The notes beneath the pieces are model-generated. The model saw only the letters and a program-made list of their open reading frames with translations. It was not told the DNA's origin and did no database searches. Both the position numbers and the translations under genes were made by a program. 64,000 nt of DNA. Source: Lachnospiraceae bacterium (GTDB lineage: Bacteria > Bacillota > Clostridia > Lachnospirales > Lachnospiraceae). The stretch covers positions 66,751 through 130,750 of the forward strand of contig JAHZFJ010000006.1 in the NCBI GenBank assembly GCA_019421365.1, in the 5' to 3' direction. Positions 7,932 to 16,989 of this stretch are shown here, piece after piece; the first letter of the stretch is position 1, and each line of letters begins with the position of its first letter.

Positions 7932-9788
7932 ATGAATCATAAACAACAGGATAGAAGAATACAATCAAAAAGTACCAGATCTTCAAATTCCAGAAAAAAG
8001 AACTACTTTTTAATACCTATAATTTTTATATTACTTATAACACCATTATTGGTACATCAGTATACTTATAATAATCAATATATTGAATATTCATGGTTCT
8101 CAAATCAGGAAAAATTCAATGATTTTTTTATGTATTATAAGAGTATCTCAATTATTGTAATCGGTTTTATTATTGTAGCTATAATGATATACCAATACAT
8201 ATATGATAAGAATATGCCCAAAAGAAAGATATGGTATATTCCGTTAGTAATATATACTTTATTGGTTATTCTTTCAGCAATAAACTCAGATTACTCTAGT
8301 ATAGTATTTACTGGAAGTTATGAACAATTTGAATCCACATTAGTTTTATTATCATATGTATTGTTACTTTTCTATGCATACCTAAATATTAGGTGTGAAG
8401 AAGATCTTCGGATAATAATCAAATTTACTGCTATTGGTATTGGTATTTTAACTTTTATTGGATTTTTGCAAGCTTTAGGATTGGATTTTTTTCGGACAAC
8501 ACTTGGCAAAATGCTAATAACTAAAAGAGAAGAATGGTCCGGTCTTGAGTCCTTTACATTTCGTTTTGAAAAAAATAGAGTTTATTCAACATTGTATAAT
8601 CCAAATTATATTGGTGTATATGCCTCATTATTTTTCCCAATCACATTAGGTTATGCTATTTTGAATAAAGAAAAAATTAAGCGTATACCAGCATTTATTT
8701 TATCTGTATTACTTGTGATATGTACATTTGGAGCTCAATCAAAAACTGGTTTAATAGTTTTAATAATAACCAGTGTAATTCTTGCAATAGTGTTAAGAAA
8801 GCACATTTTTAAGAACATCAAATTATTAATAATAAGCATGTTTGTGTTCTTAATTGCATTTATAACAATTAACATTATGCAGGACTTTGCTTACATTAAT
8901 ATGCTAAAAAATGCTTTTACTTCTAGCGAAACACAAAGTAAATTGACTCTGGTAGAACCTGATACTGAATTTATTAAGATTATATATAATAATAAAATAA
9001 TTCATATTCGATGTGAATTAGATGATAATGGGTCATACGTATGTGAGCTACTAGATGAAAAAAATAATGTATATGATAATGAATTTAATACTATAGATTC
9101 TATATATACATTAACCGATCCTGTATTTAATAATATAACAATAGAACCAGTATTTTTGGATGAAGAAGGTACTTTCGGTTGTGTAATAACAATTGAAAAT
9201 AAAAAGTGGTATTTCAAGAGTAAAAATGAAACTGAAGGATATCAATTTGTAAATTCGTTTGGTAAAGTAGATACCATCAAAAATGCTGAATCTGTAATCT
9301 TTACCAAACATGGAGAGCTATTTACTGGACGAGGATATATTTGGTCACGGACTCTTCCATTGCTAAAAGACCACATTATTCTTGGTTCTGGTCCAGATAC
9401 TTTTGCATACATTTTCCCACAAAATGATTATGTAGGAAGATATAATAATGGTTTTAGCAATGCAATAATAACAAAACCACATAATATGTATTTGCAAATT
9501 GCAACTCAAACAGGAGTAATATCACTCATCGCCTTTCTATCCTTGTATATTATGTATTTTATTGATTGCTTAAAAGTATATTACAAATCAAAATTTGATA
9601 CTCTAGTTGAACAAATGGGCCTACTAATTCTAATTGGTTCAATTGGGTATATGATCTCTGGACTAATTAATGATTCAACAGTTGCAGTCGCACCATTGTA
9701 CTGGTTATTAATAGGAGTGGGATTTGCGTGTAATCGTATTATCAAAGAAAAAAGACTACGAATTAAACGAATTAGAGAAATGGATTAA
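7932..9788 (+). CDS. O-antigen ligase/Wzy-like membrane protein 1
   Basis: 618 residues with about 12 hydrophobic segments. The N-terminus is a basic, Ser/Asn-rich cytoplasmic tail. The first seven or so membrane spans are followed by a hydrophilic beta-rich insert of roughly 130 residues (about 330-460), then GRGYIWSRTLPLLKDHIILGSGPDTFAY and the Wzy_C-type segment TKPHNMYLQIATQTG with His517, and more membrane spans. This is the layout of the WaaL/Wzy/O-oligosaccharyltransferase superfamily, enzymes that move lipid-linked glycans to an acceptor on the outer face of the membrane; the large loop before the conserved His is where the active site lies. The insert domain shared with its two paralogs is not part of standard family descriptions I know. 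It has its own promoter and terminator. The acceptor may be the adjacent surface proteins, which is inference. Confidence 0.75.
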   Translation: MNHKQQDRRIQSKSTRSSNSRKKNYFLIPIIFILLITPLLVHQYTYNNQYIEYSWFSNQEKFNDFFMYYKSISIIVIGFIIVAIMIYQYIYDKNMPKRKIWYIPLVIYTLLVILSAINSDYSSIVFTGSYEQFESTLVLLSYVLLLFYAYLNIRCEEDLRIIIKFTAIGIGILTFIGFLQALGLDFFRTTLGKMLITKREEWSGLESFTFRFEKNRVYSTLYNPNYIGVYASLFFPITLGYAILNKEKIKRIPAFILSVLLVICTFGAQSKTGLIVLIITSVILAIVLRKHIFKNIKLLIISMFVFLIAFITINIMQDFAYINMLKNAFTSSETQSKLTLVEPDTEFIKIIYNNKIIHIRCELDDNGSYVCELLDEKNNVYDNEFNTIDSIYTLTDPVFNNITIEPVFLDEEGTFGCVITIENKKWYFKSKNETEGYQFVNSFGKVDTIKNAESVIFTKHGELFTGRGYIWSRTLPLLKDHIILGSGPDTFAYIFPQNDYVGRYNNGFSNAIITKPHNMYLQIATQTGVISLIAFLSLYIMYFIDCLKVYYKSKFDTLVEQMGLLILIGSIGYMISGLINDSTVAVAPLYWLLIGVGFACNRIIKEKRLRIKRIREMD

Positions 9789-9800
9789 TGCTAACAAAAA

Positions 9801-9838
9801 AGATTGCAAATTAATATTAATAATTTGCAATCTTTTTT
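9801..9838 (+). terminator. intrinsic terminator after ligase-like gene 1
   Basis: A perfect 13-bp stem (9801-9813 with 9821-9833) with a 7-base loop and a T run. It is nearly symmetrical in base content, so it could also act in reverse. Confidence 0.85.
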
Positions 9839-9936
9839 GCGCTACTTTTATGGCTTATTAAAAATATTTTAATAGAGTATTGGACTTTAAGAATATAAGA
9901 TGATATTGTTATGTAATGGTTTTAATTGTAACCGTA

Positions 9937-9965
9937 TTGTCAGCGACGTGGAAATAAAGTATAAT
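9937..9965 (+). promoter_or_regulatory. promoter of ligase-like gene 2
   Basis: TTGTCA (9937-9942), 17 bp, TATAAT (9960-9965), 35 bases ahead of the start codon. The TATAATAGACA context is repeated before ligase-like gene 3. Confidence 0.65.
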
Positions 9966-10000
9966 AGACAAAAACAACAGAAAGATAAGGAGTTAATAAG

Positions 10001-11872
10001 ATGTCTAATAAAACAACTTTTTCTTCGTCTAAACGAAGTAATGGAAGTAAGAATAATCGGAAGCTTAATTATCTATTAATACCATTGGCTATTGTGATTA
10101 TAATACTTCCCTTAATAGTACATGAATATAAGTTTAGCCCAGATATATCTAGCGAATCTTGGTTTGCTTCTGATGTAATTGCTAGTGATTTCTTTTTATT
10201 CTATAAAACGATTCTTTTAATAGGAGTCGGTTTTGTTGCCTTAGCCATATTATTATATAAGCAAGGTACATCTAAGATCAAACCTTTTTCGCCATTACAA
10301 GCATGGTATATACCACTTGCCATCTATGCATTCTTAGTTATTGTAAGTGCTCTCGCATCGACACATAGTAGCGCTGCTTGGAACGGTTCTTATGAACAAT
10401 TTGATACTGTTTTTGTTTTACTGTCGTATTGTATATTAACACTATATTCATTTTATGTAGTCAATTCTCATGAAGACATTCAGTCAATACTGAAGTTTAT
10501 ATACATAAGTATTGCCATTTTGTCAGTAATAGGATTATTACAATTGATAGGAGCTGATCCATTCGCAACTACATTTGGTAAATATCTGATATCCGTTGAT
10601 AAATCGAAAGAATCTATAGATGCAATGACTTTCACATTTGCAAAAAATCGTGTTTATATGACATTGTTCAACCCTAATTACGTAGGTGTTTTCGCTTCAT
10701 TGTTATTCCCTATAACAATGGGTATGGCAATTCTTTTGAATGGTAAAAAACATAAGATCATTAGCGGTATATTATCGATTTTACTCATTATTAGTGTGTT
10801 TGGTTCTCAATCTAAAACTGGTCTGATTACGTTGATGGGTACAAGTGTATTAGTAATTATTGCAGTTCGTAAAAAGATCTTTAAAAACAGGAAAAGCATT
10901 ATAATAATTGCAAGTTCTCTTCTTGTAATTATTGCGGCTTTCTTTATAGTAAATGCAATGCAAGACAACGCTTATCTTAATAGTATTAAGAATGCATTAA
11001 CATCGAAAGACCAAGTTCATACATTGGAAGCTATTGAAACAACTGATGATTATGTTTTAATTAAATATAATGGTAAAGAAATGAGAGTTCGTTGCTTATT
11101 AAACAGCGAGGGACAAATCGATTTTAGTGTAGCTGATGAAAACGAAGTAATATACGATGTATCTTATGATGATACTACTATGAAATTTACTTTAGTGGAC
11201 CCAATCTTCAATTCAATGACATTTATGCCTGCTTTTATTGGGGATGAAACAACTTTTGGATTTGAAGCGATGATAGACAATAAAGAATGGTATTTTAAAA
11301 GCAAAAATGAGACAGAAGGCTATTCTTACATGAATAAATACAATAAATTTGAACAAATTAAATCTGCGCCAGCAAGTTTATTTACTGATCATGAATCTAT
11401 ATTCACAGGTAGAGGATACCTTTGGTCTCGTACTATGCCATTAATCAAAGACTATATCTTAATAGGTTCTGGACCTAATACGTTTGCTTATGAATTCCCA
11501 CAAAATGATTATGTAGGTAAGTATAACAATGGTTTTGATTCTCAAATCGTTACTAAACCACATAATATGTATCTGCAAATGGCTATAGAAACTGGTATGA
11601 TTTCTTGTATCGCGTTTATTGCCCTTTGCGTTATGTACATTGTGTATTCATTCATTACATTTAAAAAATCTGCATTAGATACTATCGCAGAGCAAATGGG
11701 AGTACTGATCTGTATATCTGTTATTGGCTATATGGTTTCGGGCCTAATTAATGATTCAACCATTGGTGTTGCACCAATATTCTGGGTGCTTCTTGGTGTT
11801 GGATTCGCATGTAATAAGATAATCCGCACAGAACAAGCTAGAAAGAAGAAAATTGAAGCAATGAATATCTAA
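10001..11872 (+). CDS. O-antigen ligase/Wzy-like membrane protein 2
   Basis: 623 residues, clearly paralogous to the proteins at 7932-9788 (closest) and 12090-13946. It has the same basic N-terminal tail, multiple membrane spans, an extracytoplasmic insert (about 335-465) including DNKEWYFKSKNETEGY, then GRGYLWSRTMPLIKDYILIGSGPNTFAY and TKPHNMYLQMAIETG with conserved His521. The FNPNYVGVFASLLFPIT membrane segment is also common to all three. It should transfer or polymerise lipid-linked glycan at the outer membrane face like other WaaL/Wzy family members. Separate promoter and a very strong terminator. Substrate and acceptor cannot be read from the sequence. Confidence 0.75.
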   Translation: MSNKTTFSSSKRSNGSKNNRKLNYLLIPLAIVIIILPLIVHEYKFSPDISSESWFASDVIASDFFLFYKTILLIGVGFVALAILLYKQGTSKIKPFSPLQAWYIPLAIYAFLVIVSALASTHSSAAWNGSYEQFDTVFVLLSYCILTLYSFYVVNSHEDIQSILKFIYISIAILSVIGLLQLIGADPFATTFGKYLISVDKSKESIDAMTFTFAKNRVYMTLFNPNYVGVFASLLFPITMGMAILLNGKKHKIISGILSILLIISVFGSQSKTGLITLMGTSVLVIIAVRKKIFKNRKSIIIIASSLLVIIAAFFIVNAMQDNAYLNSIKNALTSKDQVHTLEAIETTDDYVLIKYNGKEMRVRCLLNSEGQIDFSVADENEVIYDVSYDDTTMKFTLVDPIFNSMTFMPAFIGDETTFGFEAMIDNKEWYFKSKNETEGYSYMNKYNKFEQIKSAPASLFTDHESIFTGRGYLWSRTMPLIKDYILIGSGPNTFAYEFPQNDYVGKYNNGFDSQIVTKPHNMYLQMAIETGMISCIAFIALCVMYIVYSFITFKKSALDTIAEQMGVLICISVIGYMVSGLINDSTIGVAPIFWVLLGVGFACNKIIRTEQARKKKIEAMNI

Positions 11873-11877
11873 CTCAT

Positions 11878-11973
11878 ACTTCTCATACAGTGAAGCTATC
11901 CGTGGATGAATAGTTTATATTAATTAAACTGTTCATCACATGGATAGCATATCACATGTATGAGAAGTTTTTT
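11878..11973 (+). terminator. very long hairpin terminator
   Basis: About 40 bases on each side pair with few mismatches (outermost acttctcatac at 11878-11888 with gtatgagaagt at 11958-11968), followed by a T run. Most intrinsic terminators have much shorter stems; the length suggests a palindromic repeat acting as terminator. Confidence 0.8.
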
Positions 11974-12029
11974 AGTTACATTTTCATAAGGTTAAACACT
12001 AGTTTTATGGAAGGATTTAGTATATCTAC

Positions 12030-12058
12030 TTGTAATGGAATTAACAGGAAGTTATAAT
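12030..12058 (+). promoter_or_regulatory. promoter of ligase-like gene 3
   Basis: TTGTAA (12030-12035), 17 bp, TATAAT (12053-12058), with the same downstream AGACA context as the promoter of ligase-like gene 2. Confidence 0.6.
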
Positions 12059-12089
12059 AGACATATCTTAACTCTTCAAGGAGAAAACT

Positions 12090-13946
12090 ATGTCAAAGAA
12101 GAAAATACATGCTAACAAAATGAAGGAGACTACTAAGAATGAGAAAAGATCTTCCTCCATATTGGCTATAATACCAATACTTATGACTGTCTTATTCGTC
12201 CCTATTGCAGTTCGTGCGCTAAAAGTAGAAACATATCTAGCTGATTACATATGGTATAGTAAAGCAACAACTACGATGGACATATTTTTGAAGATTAAAT
12301 CTATATTGTTTTTGATATTCTGTACTCTAATGATTCTGTATATGGGGTATTCAGTATTCGTTACATATCAAGAGTCTAAAAGAAATAAATCAAAATATCC
12401 TCTAACTAGTAATCTGTTTATAGATGAAAAATGCTTTATACCATTAGCTTTGTATATGCTACTGATTGTTGTCTCGACAATAACCTCAAAACACGGTCAA
12501 ATCGCCCTTCGTGGTATGGTCGAGCAGTTTGAAACAATGTGGATATTACTTGGTTATGGTTTGGTAGTGTTTTATACATACCTTTTCGTGTTAACGACAA
12601 AGCAACTTCAAATCATAGTTAATACCATTATAATAATGACTACGATTGTTGTATCTATAGGTCTTTCTCAATTAATTGGTCATGACTTCTTTCAAACTAG
12701 TTTTGGTAAATCACTCATCTCAAAGAATGAGTTATCCTTTCGCTTTGAAAAGGGACATGTATATGCAACTTTATACAATCCCAATTATGTTGGTTTATTG
12801 GTTGCATTACTCATTCCTTTATTACTTATCGTGATGTATTCAGTTAAAGGGTATATTAAAAGGATACTTTGTGGATTGTTAGTGATCGGCTTGATTTGCT
12901 GTGCTTTCGGTAGTAAATCTTCAAGCGGCATTATTGGTATGATAGCTGGATTACTGGTGTTAGTACTACTTTTTGCTATAATGTATCGTACCTACATCAG
13001 AAAACATACTAAGAAAATCATATCAGGAATTGCAATATGTATACTCATTTTCATCGTGGTTAATATAAGCCTAGATAATCCTATAGGTAATTATATCGCA
13101 GATACATACAAAACGATTACTGATTCAACGGCCAAGCCTGACTCGAATCTATCTAGTATTATTACAAGCGATAAAGAAGTTGAATTGGTATATAAAGAGG
13201 AGCTTCTTAAGATACAGTTTTCAGAAGAAAACGGGCAATATGCTTTTGTATTTCGTGACTCCTCGGGAAATGAACTAGAACAGCAGCTCTCTGCAGATAG
13301 CAGGATTATTACTTTAACGGATGAACACTTTCAAGATTTTCAATTTTCAATAGCTCAATATGATTCAATAATTTGTTTCGCAGTCAATGTAGAAGACTCT
13401 GTATGGTACTTTACAAATCAGACAGATGGTACATATTATTACTGTAATAACTATGGAAAACTTCTTAAAATTGATCAAAAACAAGAATTTAAAGCATATT
13501 GGAATATAGGTAGTGGTCGCGGTTATATTTGGGATAAAACCATACCAATTCTTAAGGATCACCCTATACTTGGTACTGGACCAGATACATACGCTTTATA
13601 TTTCCCTAATACGGATTATTTGAATCTATATCATACAGGATTTAATAATGAAGTTATTACAAAACCGCACAGCTTATATTTGCAAATTGCTACACAGACA
13701 GGTATACCATCACTAATCACATTCCTTGTTTTTTATGTTATGTATGCAATATCAAGCTTAAGGCTATATATGAAACATACCTTAGAACGATATGAGGTTC
13801 GTATTGGTATCGCCATCTTAGCTGGTACATTTGGTTATTTAGTAACTTCGATTGCTAATGATTCTACCATAACTGTAGCACCGCTATATTGGTTCTTAAT
13901 TGGTGTAGGGTTAGCAATTAATCGAATAATCAAGAAAAACGTCTAG
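12090..13946 (+). CDS. O-antigen ligase/Wzy-like membrane protein 3
   Basis: 618 residues, the most diverged of the three ligase-like paralogs. Shared landmarks are TLYNPNYVGLLVALLIPLLL, an extracytoplasmic insert (about 340-465, including SVWYFTNQTDGTYYY), GRGYIWDKTIPILKDHPILGTGPDTYALYFP and TKPHSLYLQIATQTG with conserved His527. The Asn after the conserved His in the other two is Ser here. The C-terminus again ends in a short basic tail. Family function is lipid-linked glycan ligation or polymerisation outside the membrane. Divergence of the N-terminus and insert suggests a different glycan or acceptor specificity, which is inference. Own promoter and terminator. Confidence 0.75.
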   Translation: MSKKKIHANKMKETTKNEKRSSSILAIIPILMTVLFVPIAVRALKVETYLADYIWYSKATTTMDIFLKIKSILFLIFCTLMILYMGYSVFVTYQESKRNKSKYPLTSNLFIDEKCFIPLALYMLLIVVSTITSKHGQIALRGMVEQFETMWILLGYGLVVFYTYLFVLTTKQLQIIVNTIIIMTTIVVSIGLSQLIGHDFFQTSFGKSLISKNELSFRFEKGHVYATLYNPNYVGLLVALLIPLLLIVMYSVKGYIKRILCGLLVIGLICCAFGSKSSSGIIGMIAGLLVLVLLFAIMYRTYIRKHTKKIISGIAICILIFIVVNISLDNPIGNYIADTYKTITDSTAKPDSNLSSIITSDKEVELVYKEELLKIQFSEENGQYAFVFRDSSGNELEQQLSADSRIITLTDEHFQDFQFSIAQYDSIICFAVNVEDSVWYFTNQTDGTYYYCNNYGKLLKIDQKQEFKAYWNIGSGRGYIWDKTIPILKDHPILGTGPDTYALYFPNTDYLNLYHTGFNNEVITKPHSLYLQIATQTGIPSLITFLVFYVMYAISSLRLYMKHTLERYEVRIGIAILAGTFGYLVTSIANDSTITVAPLYWFLIGVGLAINRIIKKNV

Positions 13947-13965
13947 AAAACGATAATACAAGCTT

Positions 13966-14003
13966 ACAGTGGTACATTATATTCTATAATGTACCACTGT
14001 TTT
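13966..14003 (+). terminator. intrinsic terminator after ligase-like gene 3
   Basis: A perfect 14-bp stem (13966-13979 with 13987-14000) with a 7-base loop, followed by TTT. Confidence 0.75.
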
Positions 14004-14022
14004 GCTAAATGGCTCATAAAAC

Positions 14023-14070
14023 AAAAAAATATCCCCCAGACAGAGAACTTTCATTCTTGTCTGGGGGATA
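14023..14070 (-). terminator. terminator of surface protein 2 (minus strand)
   Basis: A perfect 13-bp GC-rich stem (14030-14042 with 14058-14070) followed, on the minus strand, by a run of seven T. It sits about 110 bases past the minus-strand stop. Two smaller hairpins (about 14103-14120 and 14139-14165) lie in the 3' untranslated stretch between. Confidence 0.85.
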
Positions 14071-14181
14071 CTCTATATCCTTATGGCTCGAAGTCCTAGC
14101 ATAGAACTTTGTTCTATCGCTACTTATCGAGTGAAATCAAATGTCGCTTCGCGTCTTTTGATATTCTTCCAGTAAGTTATA

Positions 14182-16611
14182 TTATTTGATTGTAATAGTT
14201 TTTCCTACTGTTACAGTGTGTTCGAAGCTGTTAGCACCGAAGTTTTCTTTAACAGTTACAGATTTAACGAATACAGAAGAACCATTCTTAGTGTATTCTA
14301 CACCAGTGATTCCAACACCGTCAGCAACTTTTAATTCTTTACCAGCAGCGTTTTTAACTGTTGTGTTTTCTTGCATAGCAGCTAATACAGTAGCATCATC
14401 AACGATACCAGCGTAAGTAGTCTTGTTAAGAGTTACAGTTGGAGCTGCTTGAGTATCACTTACAACGATAGCTGTTTTAGCGATAGTTTTTCCATCTTTT
14501 TCAGCTGTAATTGTGTAAGTTCCTTTTTCTAACTTAGTGATAGTTCCGTTAGAAACTGTTACATATTCAAATTTGAAGTTGTTATCGTAAGTTTTTTCAT
14601 ATTTGTTTGGTCCAGTTACAGTGATTTTAGCTTCAGCGTTTTCAACTGCAAGACCACCAGCATAACCTAATACTTTAACATCTACAGATTTAGTAGCTGT
14701 TGTATCTTCATCAACTACTGTATCTACAGTGTTTGTTGATAATTCAAATTTGTATGAGTTAACTGCTGTTGAAGGTTTTTCTTTAACAACTACTGTTAAT
14801 ACCGTAACTTTGTTAGCATCGTTAGCTAAAGCAACTTTGTATTGGTAAGTACCAGCTGCAGCTGTTTTAGCATCTACAGTGATGTTTTTACCGTCAACAC
14901 CGATTACAGGTCCGTTAGTGTATTCTTTAACAGCTACTGGATTAGCGAAGTTACCTTCTACTGCGTAATCATCTCCATGTTGATCTTTGATCTTAACTTC
15001 GATAGAATCTGTAGCGATTTCAGTACCAGTTACTAAAGTAGTTGAGCTCTTAGCTAATGAGATAGCGTTAGCTTTTCTTTCAGCTTTGATAACTACTGGT
15101 AAAGTCCAAAGTACAGAACCTTTTTCGTTCTTAACAACAACTACAGTTGATCCTTCTTTAACAGCTGTTAAAGTAGCGTGATCATCTACAGTAGATACTA
15201 ATAAGATGTTTTCGTTACCTGATTCAAAAGTAAGACCAGTTACTTTTTCTTTGTTTGAATCAACAGCGTTTAAGAATAAGTTCATTGTTTCGTTAACACT
15301 GATTACGTTTTTGTTTTCAGTAACTTTATCCCAGTTAACTGAATCTTTGTCAGTGATTACGTAGTTTTTGTAAGCACCGATTGTAGCTGAAGATTCTTCA
15401 ACTGCAGTGATTGTAGCTTCTACAGATACAGCACCTTCTTCGTTTCCAGCTGTGTCATATTTGTAAGTGTGGTAAGTAACTTTAAGCTTAGCTACGCTTC
15501 CTTTATTGAAGATAGTAAGTTTTCCGTCAGTTGTGTTATACCATCCGTCTTTATTTTCAACTTCTTCGATAGTTACAGAAGATTTTTTAGCGTCAGTGAT
15601 ATCTACACCGTTAGCATTCTTTAATACGTATTCAATTTCAGTAGCTTTGTTTTCAACTACTGTAGAAGTTTTAACTTCGATAGTTGCAACTTCACCAATT
15701 GTAGTAGCGAATTCGAATTCTTTATCGCCATATGTTAATACATAAGTAGCTCCATCAGCGTATGATGCGAAAGTTTCTACAGTAACAACTTTACCATCTT
15801 CTGAGAATTCGATACCTTTAACAGCAGAAACTACGTTAGTAGCTTTGTTTTTGATAGCGAAATTTTCAGCTTTAACAACATTTTTCATGTTATCATCGAA
15901 AGTTACAGCAACTTTGTTAGTAGCTGTTTGAGCAACTGATTTTACAGAAGAAACAACTTTGATTGTCATCCATTCTGAATCAACTGTATCGTTAGCAGCT
16001 AATTTTTCTTTGTTTTGGTAAGCTCTTACTCTAACTTTGAATTCACCAGCTTTAGTAGTATTTACTACACCAGATTTTTTATCGATTGTAGCACCAGCTG
16101 TGTTAGTAGCTTCGTCGATTTCCCACATTCTGTAGTCAGTAGCTTTAGCGCCTGAAGCTGTTGAGAATCCGCTGTTGAAATCGAATACTTTTTCGCCAAT
16201 TCCTACAGTGTTGTTTTCTGGAGCGTTTTTAGCCCAAACTTTAGTAGCGTTTTCTTTAACTGTTACAGTAGCTTTTAAAGTTTTAGTTTTCTTAGTTGGT
16301 AAAGTGATTTTACAAGAAATTGTAGCTTCACCAGTTTTTGTACCAGGCTTAGTTAAACCTTTTGAGCTAACTGTAGCAATTGCTTTGTTTGAAGTTGTCC
16401 AAGAGTATTTTGAACCACTTACTTTGTTGCTGATGTTGAAATCATAGCTGTTTCCAACTGCGTTTTCATTGATATAAAGCGTTTTAGATGTTCTGTTTAA
16501 TGCTGGAGCTTTTGCTGCAGATGCAGTTGTGAAAGCTGCTGGCATTGCTGTAGCTACCATTGCTAATGCAAGAGTAGATGCAAGACTTTTCTTTACGAAA
16601 TTCTTTTTCAT
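14182..16611 (-). CDS. exported Ig-like (Big_2-type) surface protein, paralog 2
   Basis: 809 residues, in opposite orientation to its paralog at 5349-7811. The signal peptide is nearly identical (MKKNFVKKSLASTLALAMVA, cleavage expected after ASA at about residue 32), as are the first Ig-like domain (TSKTLYINEN...YSWTTSNKAIATVSSKGLTKPG) and most of the next 400 residues. From about residue 520 the two proteins share only the general pattern (KDQHGDD, TVLTVVVK, ITIK/ITINK end). No sorting signal, SLH repeat or membrane tail was found. Strong AGGAGG ribosome binding site, but the leader differs from that of paralog 1 and contains a 21-bp palindrome. Both share the GCT/GTT/ACT-rich codon use of an abundant protein. 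S-layer or fibrous surface role is inference. The tyrosine recombinase gene lies directly upstream. Confidence 0.7.
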   Translation of the reverse strand: MKKNFVKKSLASTLALAMVATAMPAAFTTASAAKAPALNRTSKTLYINENAVGNSYDFNISNKVSGSKYSWTTSNKAIATVSSKGLTKPGTKTGEATISCKITLPTKKTKTLKATVTVKENATKVWAKNAPENNTVGIGEKVFDFNSGFSTASGAKATDYRMWEIDEATNTAGATIDKKSGVVNTTKAGEFKVRVRAYQNKEKLAANDTVDSEWMTIKVVSSVKSVAQTATNKVAVTFDDNMKNVVKAENFAIKNKATNVVSAVKGIEFSEDGKVVTVETFASYADGATYVLTYGDKEFEFATTIGEVATIEVKTSTVVENKATEIEYVLKNANGVDITDAKKSSVTIEEVENKDGWYNTTDGKLTIFNKGSVAKLKVTYHTYKYDTAGNEEGAVSVEATITAVEESSATIGAYKNYVITDKDSVNWDKVTENKNVISVNETMNLFLNAVDSNKEKVTGLTFESGNENILLVSTVDDHATLTAVKEGSTVVVVKNEKGSVLWTLPVVIKAERKANAISLAKSSTTLVTGTEIATDSIEVKIKDQHGDDYAVEGNFANPVAVKEYTNGPVIGVDGKNITVDAKTAAAGTYQYKVALANDANKVTVLTVVVKEKPSTAVNSYKFELSTNTVDTVVDEDTTATKSVDVKVLGYAGGLAVENAEAKITVTGPNKYEKTYDNNFKFEYVTVSNGTITKLEKGTYTITAEKDGKTIAKTAIVVSDTQAAPTVTLNKTTYAGIVDDATVLAAMQENTTVKNAAGKELKVADGVGITGVEYTKNGSSVFVKSVTVKENFGANSFEHTVTVGKTITIK

Positions 16612-16640
16612 GTTTTTCTTCCTCCTAAAATTCGGTTAAA

Positions 16641-16661
16641 TAACTTATGTAACATAAGTTA
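16641..16661. promoter_or_regulatory. 21-bp perfect palindrome in the leader of surface protein 2
   Basis: taacttatgt at 16641-16650 and acataagtta at 16652-16661 form a perfect inverted repeat around one A, about 30 bases ahead of the start codon. It could be a repressor operator or an RNA hairpin just upstream of the ribosome binding site. Paralog 1 has no such element. In the rest of 16662-16989 I see minus-strand TTGACA boxes (16730-16735 and 16785-16790 region) but no convincing -10. Confidence 0.5.
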
Positions 16662-16947
16662 CACAATTACATTTACATAGTTGTTCCGAAGTATCGTTAC
16701 TATTAAAGGTATTTTCCAAGCGAAAGTGGTGTCAAAATATAGTTTTATATTCAAAACACGACCATTACTTAATCCAAAGAACTCTGTCAAACACGGGGTT
16801 TTAGGAGTTCTCTGGGGATATTTATCTATAATTAGCAACTCACGAAACATTATGAAATATTATCTTTCAAAATGCCTAGATTTGGAGCGAAAAACACTTA
16901 TACTATAAGGGTTTGCAAGATTGGTAAATTTGATAAAATATAGGTGT

Positions 16948-16970
16948 TTACACCAATTCTACACCACTTG
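16948..16970 (+). repeat. repeated motif flanking the recombinase, downstream copy
   Basis: The sequence here matches TnACACCAATTnTnACACCA, also found at 18422-18443 in the same orientation on the other side of the recombinase gene. It contains two spaced ACACCA units. Such short repeated sites next to integrase genes are typical arm-type binding sites or attachment-site flanks. Confidence 0.5.
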
Positions 16971-16989
16971 CATAAAAAATATATGGAAA

